A stretch of DNA of 64,000 bases from Desulfarculaceae bacterium (GTDB lineage Bacteria > Desulfobacterota > Desulfarculia > Desulfarculales > Desulfarculaceae): contig JAHLKT010000005.1 of assembly GCA_020444545.1 (NCBI GenBank), forward strand, positions 186,001 to 250,000, given 5' to 3'. Position numbers and translations under genes: made by a program. The notes below the pieces were generated by a model, which was not told where the DNA came from, did not search any database, and saw only the letters and a program-made list of their open reading frames with translations. The stretch's first letter is position 1. Each line of letters begins with the position of its first letter. Shown piece after piece: positions 24,779-33,310 of this stretch.

Positions 24779-26134
24779 CTAGGCCACCGCCCGGCTGAAG
24801 AGGGAGGACCGTCGATAGTCCCGCACCGCCTCGATGACCCGGTCCTGCTCCTCCAGGGACAGTCCGTTGAAGACAGGCAAGGAGAGTTTGCGCGCTTGCA
24901 GGTCCTCGGTCATTGGGAGCTTGGCGTCCTGGTAAGCCGTGCGCCTAAGGGGCGTGTCCTGCTGGTGGGACAACTTGGAGTAGATCACCTCGCTCGGCAA
25001 ACCCCGGGCGGCCAGGAAGGCCCGCAGCCCGTCCCTGGCCTCACGGTTGGCCAAGGTGATGGTGTATTGGTGCCAGGCATGGGCGGGCCGTCCCTGGGGC
25101 CGGGACAGGACCCCGGCCTGCTCCAGCTCTTGCAAGGCGTAGTCATAGCGGCGGGAGAGGACCAGCCGCCGGAAGTTGATCAGGGAGAGATAGGGCAGGC
25201 GGGCCAAGAGGGTGGCGGCCTGGAGGTTGTCGATCAGGCAGTTGAAGCCGAAGGCCAGGCGCTTGACCATTTTCCGTCCCGGCTCGAAACCGTGATAGGC
25301 GATCATGGCCGCCCTGGCTGCCAACTCGTGGTCGTCGGTCACCACGGCCCCGGCCTTGCCGCAGCCGGCGAAGTTCTTGTAGGTGTTGAAGCTCAAGGTG
25401 GCTAGATGCGCCTTTTTGCCGAGCCCGCTGACGCCTATGGCCTGGCAGGCGTCCTCCAGGAGCGCCAAGCCGTGTTGGTCAGCGAGCAGCCGTAGGGCGT
25501 CCAGGTCGGCCCGGCCGCCGTAAAGGTCCACTGGCAGGATGACCCGGGTGCGCGGGGTGATGGCCCGTTCCACGCTCACGGGGTCCAGGTTGTGGGTGCC
25601 TTCCCGGACGTCGGCCAGAACCGGGGCGGCCCCGATAGCCAGGACCGCGTTCTCGGTGGCCGCGAAGCTGTTGGCCGGGATGATCACCTCGTCGCCGGGG
25701 CCAACCTCCAGGGCCAACAAGGCCACCGTGAGGGCGGCGGTGCCGCTGGCGCAGAGGATGACGTGGCTCACCTCCAGAAATTCGCCCAGATGGCCGGCCA
25801 GGGCCTCGATCTCCGGGCCGTAGATGCAGGCGCCCCGCCGGATGCAATCGGCCGCCGCCGCGATGCAGGCGTCCTGCTCCTCGTCGCGCAACATGCGTTC
25901 GAAGGGCTCGAACTCAAAAGGCCCCGGCCCGGGGCTTGGCGGGAAAAGCCCCTCCACCCAGCGGGCTCGGCCGCCATCCGGGATATCCTGGAAATAGGCT
26001 GCCAGCTCGCGGTTGGCCAGAACCTCCGTGAAGGTGGGTGCCTGGGGCCGGGCCTTGGATTCACGGGCCTCACTCATCCACTCATATAGCGCGTGCAAGC
26101 CGTCGCTGCGGCCGTTGCAGGTTACTGGGAGCAT
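24779..26134 (-). CDS. DegT/DnrJ/EryC1 family PLP aminotransferase with N-terminal extension
   Basis: These enzymes transfer an amino group to a keto-sugar, usually nucleotide-bound, or act as related PLP enzymes. The 451-residue product is about 80 residues longer than usual. Residues 1-85 form an extension with a Pro-rich part (FPPSPGPGPFEF), and the catalytic domain begins around 95 (CIRRGACIYGPEIEALA). Landmarks are ASGTAALTVALLAL, LEDACQAIG and SFNTYKNFAGCGKAG, with the likely PLP Lys at about 253. I start at the ATG at 26134, which overlaps the preceding HAD gene by 13 bases; the longer frame to 26548 shadows that gene. The context suggests an aminosugar or aminocyclitol-type product. 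Confidence 0.9.
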   Translation of the reverse strand: MLPVTCNGRSDGLHALYEWMSEARESKARPQAPTFTEVLANRELAAYFQDIPDGGRARWVEGLFPPSPGPGPFEFEPFERMLRDEEQDACIAAAADCIRRGACIYGPEIEALAGHLGEFLEVSHVILCASGTAALTVALLALEVGPGDEVIIPANSFAATENAVLAIGAAPVLADVREGTHNLDPVSVERAITPRTRVILPVDLYGGRADLDALRLLADQHGLALLEDACQAIGVSGLGKKAHLATLSFNTYKNFAGCGKAGAVVTDDHELAARAAMIAYHGFEPGRKMVKRLAFGFNCLIDNLQAATLLARLPYLSLINFRRLVLSRRYDYALQELEQAGVLSRPQGRPAHAWHQYTITLANREARDGLRAFLAARGLPSEVIYSKLSHQQDTPLRRTAYQDAKLPMTEDLQARKLSLPVFNGLSLEEQDRVIEAVRDYRRSSLFSRAVA

Positions 26135-26988
26135 GCTTGGCCCTTCGCGTTCCAGACGAATCGATGCAACAAGGCGTCTGGCATGACGCCCTCCTTTTGG
26201 CATAGGGCCGTTATGGCGGCCTCGTCGGACGCGCCCGCCAGGAGCGCGGCCACCCCGTTGGCCAGTAGCACGGCATAGAGGCCGGCGGCCTTGGCCCCCC
26301 GCAGGTCGGTGGCTGGGCTGTCTCCCACCACCGCGGTGTCGGCCTTGGGCAACCCCGGCAATTGGGCCAAGGCGCGCTGGTAGATTCCGGGGAGAGGCTT
26401 GCCGTAACGATAGACCACCCCGCCGAGCTCTTCGTACATCAGGGCGATGCTGCCGGCGCAGGGAGTCAAGGAGCCGTCCGGGCCCGCGTAACCCAAATCG
26501 GGATTGGCGCAGTAAAGGGGCAGGCCGCGCTCGATGGCCTCGTTCCACGCGCCGGCATAGTCACCGGGGTCGGGCCGCTGATCGTCCAGTCCGGTGACCA
26601 ACAGGAAATCCGCCCGCCCCAGTTCGTGGGTCACCGCAAAACCCAGCCCGTCCAGCAGGCCGGAGCGGTCCTGGGGGCCGATGTGCATTAGGCGGCTCCC
26701 GGCTCGCTCTTGCCGGGCGATGGCCTCCCTGGTGATCTCCCCGGAGGTGGTCAAGCCGTCATAGAGCTCCGGGGAAATACCCAACTCCGCCAGCTCGCGG
26801 GCCAGGACCGCCTCGCTGGAAGGGGTGTTGGAAACCAAGAGCACCCGGCGGCCGCTTTTTTTCAGCTCCCGCAGGCCATCCACCGCGCCGGGGTAGGGCG
26901 TGGAGCCGTCGTGCAGAACCCCCCAGACATCGATGACCATGGCCTTGAATGGGGCGGCAAGTTCCGCGAGGTCGGGGAAGCTCCTCAC
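26122..26988 (-). CDS. HAD-IIA phosphatase (TIGR01459-like)
   Basis: A 288-residue HAD superfamily, class IIA (NagD-like) hydrolase, probably removing phosphate from a sugar or other small phosphoester. Motif I is VIDVWGVLHDG: nucleophile Asp20 is present, but the usual second Asp is Trp22, as I recall for the TIGR01459 subgroup. Motif II is LLVSNTPSS, and the C-terminal GKPLPGIY and VVGDSPATDLRGAKAAG hold the Lys and the metal Asp. The start overlaps the glycosyltransferase stop by 4 bases (ATGA). Activity is a family inference and may be altered by the Trp. Confidence 0.9.
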   Translation of the reverse strand: MRSFPDLAELAAPFKAMVIDVWGVLHDGSTPYPGAVDGLRELKKSGRRVLLVSNTPSSEAVLARELAELGISPELYDGLTTSGEITREAIARQERAGSRLMHIGPQDRSGLLDGLGFAVTHELGRADFLLVTGLDDQRPDPGDYAGAWNEAIERGLPLYCANPDLGYAGPDGSLTPCAGSIALMYEELGGVVYRYGKPLPGIYQRALAQLPGLPKADTAVVGDSPATDLRGAKAAGLYAVLLANGVAALLAGASDEAAITALCQKEGVMPDALLHRFVWNAKGQACSQ

Positions 26989-27830
26989 AGGCGGATCTCG
27001 CGGCTCTGCATCTGGTATTGCTGGGACTTGAATTGTTCAAAACCCGGTATCCGTTTGATGATCCTGCGCCAGTTGGGGTTGTCGCGCTTATTGAAGCGGT
27101 CCAGGGCGTGGGAGCTTTCGCTGTCTTGATGAAGGCACTCGATACCCGGCAGGTAGCGGGGTGTGGCGCCCCCCAGAGTGATCATGCGGTAGGCGAAATC
27201 GATGTCTTCATAGCCCCAGACACCGTCGAACGCCTCGTCGAAGCCCCCAATCCGCATGGCGGTGGATTTCCGGTAGATCATGTTGCAGGTATGAAAATAG
27301 GCCCAGGGGTGTTCGGAATCGACGAGCCGCTGGAGGTAAGGCAGCCGCCGGTCCACGACCTTGCGGTAATTAGCCGGGCTGGCCACTTGGGGAAGCGCAT
27401 CAAAGTCCACCCGCCCGGCAAGGATGTCTTCATCGCTGTATCCGCCCAAATCCACGAATTTCCGCAGCCCGGTGACCATGGGGTTTTGCCGTCCGGTCCA
27501 TTCGAGGTAAGCCGCGATGCGGGACAGGTAGCCGGGTATGGGAACGCAGTCGGAGTCGAGGTTTATGATCCATTCCCCGTGGGCCAGCTGTAAGCCCAGG
27601 TTGCGCGCCCGGCTGGTGGCCCTGGGGTGGGGCAGGCGAGGCTGGCGAATCAGGTACAGTTCCAGGCGGTTGACATATTTGCGGTAGACCGCATCTATGT
27701 CTTCTTCAAAAGAATTGTTATCCGCCAAAAAAACCTCGAACTCCGGCCCCTTCAGGTTCAAGCAGAGGCCTGCCAGGGTTTTCTTTAGCAGGTCAATGTC
27801 GTTGTGGCATGGCAAGACAAAAGAAAACAT
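26985..27830 (-). CDS. Family 2 glycosyltransferase
   Basis: A 281-residue GT-A fold glycosyltransferase. It starts MFSFVLPCHNDIDLL, with the sugar-nucleotide Asp in FLADNNS near 34-40, the metal-binding DSD in INLDSDCVP near 90-98, and an acceptor-side GVWGYEDIDFAYRM near 205-220. The C-terminal part recalls GT27-like galactosyltransferases. There is no membrane segment, so it is cytosolic. It is coupled to the HAD gene by a 4-base overlap and sits 12 bases after the GMC oxidoreductase. Donor and acceptor are unknown. Confidence 0.9.
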   Translation of the reverse strand: MFSFVLPCHNDIDLLKKTLAGLCLNLKGPEFEVFLADNNSFEEDIDAVYRKYVNRLELYLIRQPRLPHPRATSRARNLGLQLAHGEWIINLDSDCVPIPGYLSRIAAYLEWTGRQNPMVTGLRKFVDLGGYSDEDILAGRVDFDALPQVASPANYRKVVDRRLPYLQRLVDSEHPWAYFHTCNMIYRKSTAMRIGGFDEAFDGVWGYEDIDFAYRMITLGGATPRYLPGIECLHQDSESSHALDRFNKRDNPNWRRIIKRIPGFEQFKSQQYQMQSREIRL

Positions 27831-27842
27831 GGGGAACCTCCA

Positions 27843-29480
27843 TCAAGCGGACCCGGGGCGGTGATAAAGGGAGGGTGCATTTTCGGCCAAGTGCCGGCCC
27901 AGACGATGAGCCAAGGCCATGATCGTCAGGGTTAGATGCTTTTCCGGCAGTTTGGGGATCACGCTCCCATCGCAAACATAAAGGTTGGGGTGGTCGAAAC
28001 AGCGCAGGTCGGCGTCCACCACCCCCTGGCTGGGCCCGGCGGCCATGCGCGCCGTGCCCGCGTAGTGGATGCCCAGCCCGGCGGCGGCTCCTTCCTTGAG
28101 GATCACCGTGGCGGACGCCTTCTTGAGAAGTTTTTCGCCCAGGTCCAGCATGGCCTGCTTCATGGCCTTTTCCCGGGCCGACTCGCGGTAAACCACCTCC
28201 ACCTGCGGCACGCCGAAAGCATCGGTTCGTTGGGAGGGAATCACGCGATTGCCGGACTCGTCGTCCGCCGGCGCGAAAAAGGCCAGAGTGGCGTAGCTTC
28301 TGAAGAGCTGCTTGGCCAGCCAGGGTTTTAAAGCCGGGGGGCATTTCTTGAGCCAGGGAAGGTACAAGGGAATGGACGGCAACTGGTGCACGAATTGCCC
28401 CAGGCAGGGAAAGCTCTCCCCGTCCGGCGTCCTGGCTTTGGCCAGCACCAGTAGATGATCGCCATAACCCTGGGGGTATTTTTTTCGTGAGCCCCACAGG
28501 CGCCACAGCGAGGTGCTCAGCAGAACCTTGGGGTTGTCCTGTAGGCCTTGGCCCAGCAGCCCCGACGAGTTGGCCGGCCCCTGGGGGGAATGGCCGTTGG
28601 CGGTGTTGAATAGAATGCGCGGCGTTTCCAGCGCGCCGGCCGACAGGACATAGGCCTTAGCCCTGACCACGTCCCCTTCGCCGGTGCGCGGGTCTATCAC
28701 CCGCAGGCCGCGCACCTCACCGCCGAGGGCGTCGTATTCCAGCCCCACCGCCTTGCTATTGAGACGTAGGGTGAAACGGCCCGAGTCCTTAATAGCGGGC
28801 AGCAGATGAGACGAGAACTTGTACACCGAATGGTAGGGGCAGCCTGAAATGCAGCCGCCGGTGTCTTGGCATCGGTTCGGTTGCTCCGGCCGGGTTTCCA
28901 CCGCCTTGCGGTTGGGGATGACCCGAACGCCGTACCCCCGCACTTTGCCCGCCGCCGTGCGAAAAAGCCGGTCGGGCGGCCGCAGCTCCTTGGGCGCCAT
29001 GAATTCGCCGTCCGGGATGTCCGGCAGGTCTTCGCGGGTGCCGCACACTCCCACGATCCGCTCCACCGCGCGGTAGTGCTCCTCCAGATCAGAGTAGCTC
29101 AGAGGCCACCCGGTGAAGTCTCCGGGCGCCAACCTTACGGACACGCCGTTCCAAAGGTTGGTCAGGCCATCCAAGGCGAAAATCTGAAATTGCCGGAAGG
29201 CGTCCGGTTCGGCCGGATGGGACGAAAGCATCTCCGGTTTGGAATAGAGCTGATGCTCAAAGGCAAACCCATGCGGGTCCAACGGAAGGGGGACATCGGA
29301 TTTCAGGCCGAAGTCGATCGAGTTGCCCGGCGGGTTTATCCGGGTGAAGTAGTCCTCAGGCAGGGCGTCGCCCTGTTCCACCGAAATCACCCGCATCCCC
29401 GCTTGGACCAGGGTATGGGCCAGAATGCCACCGCCGGCTCCGGTGCCAACAACACAGATGTCATATGGTTCAGCGTTCAC
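27843..29480 (-). CDS. GMC family FAD-dependent oxidoreductase
   Basis: GMC enzymes oxidise alcohols, sugars or polyols with FAD. The 545-residue product has the FAD motif VVGTGAGGGILA (residues 10-21) and VEQGDALPED next to it. A CISGCPYHS cysteine segment near 205-213 resembles that of gluconate or sorbose dehydrogenase-type GMC enzymes. At the C terminus, HYAGTARM carries the catalytic His and KHLTLTIMALAHRLG closes the FAD site. The first 11 bases overlap the upstream small-subunit gene, typical of two-subunit periplasmic or membrane sugar dehydrogenases. No twin-arginine signal is visible. It could make the keto-sugar used by the aminotransferase. Confidence 0.93.
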   Translation of the reverse strand: MNAEPYDICVVGTGAGGGILAHTLVQAGMRVISVEQGDALPEDYFTRINPPGNSIDFGLKSDVPLPLDPHGFAFEHQLYSKPEMLSSHPAEPDAFRQFQIFALDGLTNLWNGVSVRLAPGDFTGWPLSYSDLEEHYRAVERIVGVCGTREDLPDIPDGEFMAPKELRPPDRLFRTAAGKVRGYGVRVIPNRKAVETRPEQPNRCQDTGGCISGCPYHSVYKFSSHLLPAIKDSGRFTLRLNSKAVGLEYDALGGEVRGLRVIDPRTGEGDVVRAKAYVLSAGALETPRILFNTANGHSPQGPANSSGLLGQGLQDNPKVLLSTSLWRLWGSRKKYPQGYGDHLLVLAKARTPDGESFPCLGQFVHQLPSIPLYLPWLKKCPPALKPWLAKQLFRSYATLAFFAPADDESGNRVIPSQRTDAFGVPQVEVVYRESAREKAMKQAMLDLGEKLLKKASATVILKEGAAAGLGIHYAGTARMAAGPSQGVVDADLRCFDHPNLYVCDGSVIPKLPEKHLTLTIMALAHRLGRHLAENAPSLYHRPGSA

Positions 29481-29811
29481 CGGAAATACCCTTATATGCT
29501 TCCGGAGTGGAGAAATAGATGAATTCCAGGAAATCCTGGAGCAGGCTGAATTGCTCTTTCATCCGGGGGTCGGCGCGAAACGAGCGGGGACTGACAGGTC
29601 CCTTTCGGTACACTTTGGCCATGGTCTGGGAAATTTGGTGGTGACCCGCCGCGATCCGGTCGATGTCCTGCTCATATCTGCTCAGCACTCGGCGGTAAGG
29701 GCTCGCCGCGATGAGCATCCGGAGGAGTTCGCGTCTATTCTGTGGAGACAAAGCAAGGTCCAATGCATACCCCTTGTGCCCGGCTGCTGCTCTTCGCTCG
29801 GCTGAAGACAT
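29470..29811 (-). CDS. Small partner of the GMC oxidoreductase (gluconate 2-dehydrogenase subunit 3-like)
   Basis: A 113-residue, largely helical protein with no signal peptide. Its C terminus, FLEFIYFSTPEAYKGISG, resembles the end of the gluconate 2-dehydrogenase subunit 3 family, a usual neighbour of GMC enzymes. It overlaps the GMC gene by 11 bases and opens the minus-strand operon. I assign it from position and weak similarity by eye; it could be an unrelated helical protein. The ATG at 29811 lies about 50 bases after a TAGGAGGAGG sequence, so the actual start or leader is uncertain. Confidence 0.65.
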   Translation of the reverse strand: MSSAERRAAAGHKGYALDLALSPQNRRELLRMLIAASPYRRVLSRYEQDIDRIAAGHHQISQTMAKVYRKGPVSPRSFRADPRMKEQFSLLQDFLEFIYFSTPEAYKGISGER

Positions 29812-30729
29812 CAGTCCCAGGCAATCACGGTAGGCCTACACCCCTCTGTAATATCGCCTCCTCCTATGTTCAATTGTGAAGGCATTTGTAATTTCAAACA
29901 AGGCTGAACGGTCACGGGCCATTTTTGCCGCATAATTATTGATTTTATGTAAAATCAATAATTATATTGGGCGTTTGTCCCACCCGGCCTCGACGAATAT
30001 CTCGGAGGGGGAATTCCTGTCTAGGGGAGGTTGAGCAGCCGGCAGATTTTAGGATAGGCGCAATACCAGAAATGGGTATGCTGGTGCGGTTCCGGCTATG
30101 GTCTATTCGGCAAAAAGGGGCAGTAATGGGCCCAATAACCGTTGCGGGGCCTGCACCTCGTGCAATAAATGGTGCAATGTCTCCCTTGAATAGTGGACCG
30201 TAGGGTCAAGTTGCACCTGCCGGCTTCTCCTTAAACCGAAGGCACCATCGTCAAAATTTAAAGGCGCAAATGCAAGTGATCCAGCCCAGGTTTTTCGGGC
30301 ACCGAGTGAAGCGAGCAAATTGCTTGACGGAGGTGATACATGACAACGCAGAAGAATCAAAAGCGGGTAATCAGGAGGTACTATACTGCGGGATGACGTC
30401 ACAATATTACCTAGCCAAAACCTCAAACTAAAACTTTTTAAAAAAGACCAAATCCTCCCTTTTGAGCGGAACTACTGATTTGAGGTGACATCCAGGGCCA
30501 ACTAAAACCTTTGCCGGGCGATCCTGCCAAGGGAGTTTCGTTTATTAAAACATAATACCGGTATCGCCATCTATGATCAGAAACATCGGATCGGCTGATA
30601 AAATTAACAATAACGGGGCAGTAGGGTGCTTCTGGGATGCAAGCTGGCCTTGGAGTTTCCTTGTAAGTTATCCTGAAATGCATTATACAATTTAAACGTG
30701 TTTACCACCCCTCAAACGTTGACGCCTTC
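29812..30729. other. AT-rich gene-poor stretch with a long palindrome
   Basis: More than 900 bases between divergent operons with no supported gene. It holds the palindrome at 29932-29965. It also holds a short frame at 30340-30396 (MTTQKNQKRVIRRYYTAG) with an excellent GGAGGTGATAC ribosome site but only 18 codons, possibly the cut start of a transposase gene or a leader peptide. Two other open frames at 30103-30426 and 30438-30683 (minus) look spurious. The promoters of the flanking operons must lie here. Confidence 0.5.
29932..29965. repeat. Perfect 34-base AT-rich palindrome
   Basis: ATAATTATTGATTTTA, then TG, then TAAAATCAATAATTAT: two 16-base arms match perfectly around 2 bases. It lies about 120 bases upstream of the GMC operon. 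A TTGATT/17/TTAT(A/G) promoter-like pair can be read in either direction across it, so it may be an operator, a terminator, or an element end. Confidence 0.85.
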
Positions 30730-31653
30730 ATGAGCACTCCTCTGTTCTCGATCATCACCCCGACCCTGAATCGGGCTCACACCATTAAAGAGGCGGTGAG
30801 GAGTGTCATGGATCAAAATTTCCAATCATTTGAGCACATCGTGGTCGACGGCTGCTCCACGGACAATACTTTGGAGGTTTTGGCGGAGTTTCCCCACCTA
30901 AAAGTCATCAGCGGACCGGACCAGGGCCTGTGGGACGCCCTCAACAAGGGGATCGCCCTAAGCCGAGGTGAAATCGTCGGGCACTTAAACAGCGACGACC
31001 GCTACTTGCCTGGCGCCTTCAAAAAGGTGGCCCGCGTTTTGAGCGATGATCCCGGGGCCGGGGCGGCCTGCGGCGGGGCGGAGATATTCCAAACCGGACC
31101 CAACGGCGACAGGGTGCTGTACCGCTACAACCGCCCTGGCCTTAAAGAAATGCGGCTTAGCGACATCACACGCTATGTGCCCATTACCAACGCCCGTTTT
31201 TTCCGCAAGGAGGTATACAAAAAAGTCGGTTTTTATAACCAGGGCTATCCCCTGGCGGCTGACCGCGAGTTTTTCCTCCGGGTATGGCTGGCCGGCATAA
31301 GAACCGCCCAGGTCCGGGGCGTGGTGTATCAGTACCGCTGGCACAGGGGATCGCTCACCATAAAGGGCTCAACCGGCCTGACCAACCTGGCCCGGGGCGA
31401 TTACCTGAAGTTATGCGCTTCCTTTTTGGCAAAGCCGGATTTGCCGGAAGAGGTGCGAAAGGAGCTTCTCAACTGGCGTGCCTGGGAATTGATCTGCCAA
31501 TCACTTAGCCAGCTGAAGGAGAAGGGCGGCAGGCAGGCACTGGCTTCGTTTTGGCGGGCCATAAAGACCGACCCGGCCGCGCCGCTGCGTTTTGCCGCTG
31601 TGGGCCTGGCGCGGCTGCCCGGCAGGGGAAAGCGGGGCCACGATGCCGCCTGA
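30730..31653 (+). CDS. Family 2 glycosyltransferase (WcaA-like)
   Basis: A 307-residue cytosolic GT2. It starts FSIITPTLNRAHTIKEA, with VVDGCSTDNT near 37-46 and the metal-binding LNSDDRYLPG near 88-97. A C-terminal helix bundle (SLSQLKEKGGRQALASFWR) may contact the membrane. The ATG at 30730 follows a gene-poor stretch with no clear ribosome site. The stop overlaps the next glycosyltransferase by 11 bases, so the two act together, probably adding sugars to a surface glycan. Confidence 0.9.
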   Translation: MSTPLFSIITPTLNRAHTIKEAVRSVMDQNFQSFEHIVVDGCSTDNTLEVLAEFPHLKVISGPDQGLWDALNKGIALSRGEIVGHLNSDDRYLPGAFKKVARVLSDDPGAGAACGGAEIFQTGPNGDRVLYRYNRPGLKEMRLSDITRYVPITNARFFRKEVYKKVGFYNQGYPLAADREFFLRVWLAGIRTAQVRGVVYQYRWHRGSLTIKGSTGLTNLARGDYLKLCASFLAKPDLPEEVRKELLNWRAWELICQSLSQLKEKGGRQALASFWRAIKTDPAAPLRFAAVGLARLPGRGKRGHDAA

Positions 31654-32518
31654 ACCCACGGTCAGCGTGGTCATCCCGGCCTACAACATGGCCGGGAGCC
31701 TGCCCCGGGCGATCAAGAGCGTGCTGTCCCAGACCTACTCCGACCTGGAGCTGATCGTGGTGGACGATGGCTCCCGGGACGATCCGGCCGGCGCCATGGC
31801 GAAGATCGCCGATCCCAGGCTGCGGATGATCCGGCTCAAGGCCAAGCAAGGCGCGGCCCATGCCCGCAACACCGGAGCCCAGAGCGCCTCGGGGCGCTTG
31901 CTGGCCTTTTTGGACGCGGACGATTACTGGCTGCCGGAAAAGCTACAAGCCCAGATGAAGTGCTTGGAAGCCGCTCCGCAAAGGGCCCGGGCCTGCTGCA
32001 CCGGCTATCTCTACTGCCGGCCCCCGGCGGCCGAAAGGGAGGTGCGCCTGCCAAACCTGGGGGACGGCTGGCTGAGGCGCTTTTTGGATGTCTGCCAGGT
32101 GAGCCCGGGCAGCACCCTGTTGGTGGAGCGCGAGGTGTTTCTGTCCCTGGGGGGCCTGGACGTGGACCTGGAGCGCTTCGAGGACTGGGACTGGCTTTTG
32201 GCCTATTGCTCCCAGTACCAATTGGAAGTGGTCAGCCGTCCTCTCGCGGTGGTGGAAAACAGTGGGTGGCCATCACCGGAGACGGTGTTGGCCGCGGGGG
32301 AAATGATACTGGCCAAAAAATCAGAGTTCTTGAGGACCTCCCTGGGAGACGAAGCCATCAGGCGTCTTGCATCTTCGGTTCAGATAGAGGTGGCAATAGC
32401 CCACATCAAGGCCGGAAGACATCTGGCTGCGGCCGGCAGCCTTCTCCAGGCCGGGCAGCGGTCTCCGGGCAGGCTGATGGATTTTATCTTGCACGCCCTG
32501 AAGTGGCGCTTGCGCTAG
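31643..32518 (+). CDS. Family 2 glycosyltransferase
   Basis: A 291-residue GT2. It starts TVSVVIPAYNMAGSL, with VVDDGSRDD near 36-44 and LDADDYWLPEK near 90-100, followed by an FEDWDWLL acceptor segment. I start at the ATG at 31643, which overlaps the preceding glycosyltransferase by 11 bases, because family homology begins five residues later; the frame before it is a shadow. The pair is followed by insertion-sequence debris, so the original cluster may have been longer. Confidence 0.9.
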   Translation: MPPEPTVSVVIPAYNMAGSLPRAIKSVLSQTYSDLELIVVDDGSRDDPAGAMAKIADPRLRMIRLKAKQGAAHARNTGAQSASGRLLAFLDADDYWLPEKLQAQMKCLEAAPQRARACCTGYLYCRPPAAEREVRLPNLGDGWLRRFLDVCQVSPGSTLLVEREVFLSLGGLDVDLERFEDWDWLLAYCSQYQLEVVSRPLAVVENSGWPSPETVLAAGEMILAKKSEFLRTSLGDEAIRRLASSVQIEVAIAHIKAGRHLAAAGSLLQAGQRSPGRLMDFILHALKWRLR

Positions 32519-32854
32519 CAGCGCATTATTGCTTATGGGCCAGGAAGGAAAAGAGACGCCCCGGTGTATGCTCCCGCTTGGAGCGCAAAAGGTTCAGGCG
32601 GCGGCATAGCCAAGGGCCCACGGTGAGCCGTTCAGCGGTCATGCATGTCCCAACCAGCGTTGAATGCACTTGCAGGGTAGGAAGGCCTGGGGGGCAGCAG
32701 CCGAAAGCGGGCCTGCGGCTGGAACGCAACCGTTCCTCGGAGTAATTTTGCCTGTCTTGTCATTGAAGATCTCCAAGGCCTTTCGGACGCCTTTGTTCAA
32801 CAACTGGAACCATTGTTTATAAAGTGACAAGGTTGGATGTAGGTATGTATATCG
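32519..32854. other. Gene-free stretch before transposase remnant
   Basis: No supported gene. Minus-strand fragments such as LYKQWFQLLNKGVRKALEIF (near 32760-32825) read like a protein tail but are broken by stops. It is probably decayed DNA linked to the insertion-sequence remnant beside it. Confidence 0.4.
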
Positions 32855-33232
32855 TCATCTAATTTGGCACAGAAGATGCTGTTCTTCTAAGTCGTAGAGT
32901 TTGGTCCCCTCCGGCATCGGGCTGTTTACGTTATACCACTTCCGCCTGGCCATGGTCTTGCTCTTGAGCTTGGCCCGGTATTCCAGGATTGAGTTCTTCC
33001 CGCCATAGTAAACATAGTCCGGCGTCACGTTGCCCAGGGCCTCGTGACACCGCCTGGTGTTGTAGTAATCGACGGATTTTCCTGTTTCCTCTCTCAAGGC
33101 ATTTGGAGGCTCCCATACCATCAGGTTGATCTGCTTCTTGAAAGAGCGGTGGTAGCGCTCGATCTCGCCGTTGGTCTGAGGATGGTAGGGGGAGGCCAGG
33201 ATATGGCCCAGGCCCTGAACCGCCTTGAGTGC
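32855..33232 (-). pseudogene. Truncated DDE transposase (rve type, IS3/IS481-like), C-terminal fragment
   Basis: The frame encodes the end of an integrase-core transposase: SPYHPQTNGEIERYHRSFK, which includes the last catalytic Glu of the DDE triad, then VDYYNTRRCHEALGNVTPDY, typical of IS481/IS3 transposases. It is cut at the N-terminal side by a TAG at 33233-33235. The first two Asp residues and the helix-turn-helix are missing, so it cannot be active. No terminal inverted repeats are evident. It marks past mobile-element activity at the right edge of the accessory region. Confidence 0.85.
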
Positions 33233-33310
33233 CTAGGGGCGGCCCCTGTGTATTTTAATTGACAAAATGTCTATTAAATATTATTTGTCTTTCCCAGAAA
33301 GCGAGAAATC

